Shown here in pieces: positions 63,897-64,000 of a DNA stretch of 64,000 nt. The position numbers and the translations under genes are program-made. Positions within the stretch are counted from its first letter, which is position 1. Each line of letters starts with the position of its first letter. The notes under the pieces are model-generated. The model was not told where the DNA came from. It worked only from the letters and a program-made list of their open reading frames with translations, and made no database searches. The DNA comes from Eubacteriales bacterium (GTDB taxonomy: Bacteria > Bacillota > Clostridia > Peptostreptococcales > Anaerovoracaceae): the NCBI GenBank assembly GCA_029009055.1, contig JAQXJR010000043.1:19450-83449 (forward strand). Direction: 5' to 3'.

Positions 63897-63969
63897 TGTT
63901 AGTAAGGTACTGCGGAAGAGCTCGTGGATACTATCAATAAGCTCATGAAGTGATTATTATGAGGGTTAT

Positions 63970-64000
63970 ATGAGACAGTTCAACGTTACGGGAATGAGCT
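63970..64000 (+). CDS. Start of a heavy-metal-binding (copper) protein, truncated by window end
   Basis: ATG at 63970 with GAGGG four bases upstream reads MRQFNVTGMS, matching the first strand and approach to the GM-x-C-x-x-C metal loop of HMA domains. Following csoR this is probably the copper ATPase copA or the chaperone copZ; which one cannot be told. Confidence 0.65.
   Translation, partial: MRQFNVTGMS

Overview
The window is a stretch of chromosome from a low-to-mid GC Gram-positive anaerobe, most likely a member of Clostridia (Bacillota); an Anaerovoracaceae/Mogibacterium-like origin is a guess from gene flavour. Supporting signs are a complete dlt operon for D-alanylation of teichoic acids, a LytR-CpsA-Psr protein, FtsEX with a coiled-coil M23 hydrolase, strong GGAGG ribosome sites, ATP-type PEP carboxykinase, NADP-type glutamate dehydrogenase, Na+ and amino-acid antiporters or symporters, a flavodoxin, and no respiratory genes. 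Codon use is distinctive (Lys AAG and Gln CAG strongly preferred) and uniform, so the region looks like core chromosome; I see no prophage, IS element, integrase, CRISPR array, tRNA or rRNA.

Layout. 1-4.8 kb: end of a macro-domain gene overlapping addA, then a patatin-like lipase. 4.9-6.3 kb: gdhA (minus). 6.6-11 kb: mgtE with a long structured leader, nnrD, split transketolase tktA/tktB. 11.3-17.8 kb: ftsE-ftsX-M23 hydrolase-recJ, yerC, a phosphopantetheinyl transferase, recX and a GIY-YIG protein. 17.8-19.8 kb: an exported-protein gene interrupted by an in-frame amber codon. 19.9-22.2 kb: a fused homoserine O-acyltransferase/aspartokinase. 22.3-24.4 kb: proBA (minus). 24.6-26.6 kb: nadE, deoD and rpsT. 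26.7-32.1 kb: a TetR regulator divergent from an MMPL transporter and an exported repeat-rich partner, with clear palindromic operators. 32.5-36.4 kb: an unknown gene, cstA and serA. 36.6-41.4 kb: dltABCD plus a DltX-like peptide. 41.6-44.5 kb: an acidic, HTH-like protein (minus) and rarA. 44.6-50.4 kb: 3D-domain protein, flavodoxin, LCP protein, an Asp/Glu racemase relative and pckA. 50.6-57 kb: unknown protein (minus), sstT, ilvE, a LysR regulator (minus) and nhaC. 57-64 kb: a conserved-looking unknown gene, a candidate structured ncRNA, a DUF1858 protein, eno, thrS, a CDF transporter, a membrane protein, csoR and the first codons of a copper ATPase or chaperone.

The genes work mostly in central nitrogen and carbon metabolism (gdhA, proBA, serA, ilvE, metA-ask, pckA, eno, tkt), envelope building and remodelling (dlt, ftsEX-M23, LCP, 3D protein), DNA repair (addA, recJ, recX, rarA), metabolite or ion transport, and metal handling (mgtE, CDF, csoR-cop). 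Promoters are unusually readable: many match TTGACA-N16/17-TATAAT closely and several are extended -10 (TGnTATAAT) types.

The most noteworthy items are: (1) the single-chain MetA-aspartokinase fusion; (2) a promoter-driven, terminator-ended, ORF-less structured RNA of about 245 nt at 57.6 kb; (3) an mgtE leader with a small upstream ORF lying inside a terminator-type hairpin; (4) a family of intergenic GCAAAG/CTTTGC motifs, often paired as hairpins, about six times denser than chance; (5) a recurrent intergenic near-palindrome TTATTTTAAGATAA; (6) a csoR gene with its C-terminal helix stranded in frame behind stop codons; (7) a DltX-like peptide overlapping the end of dltD.
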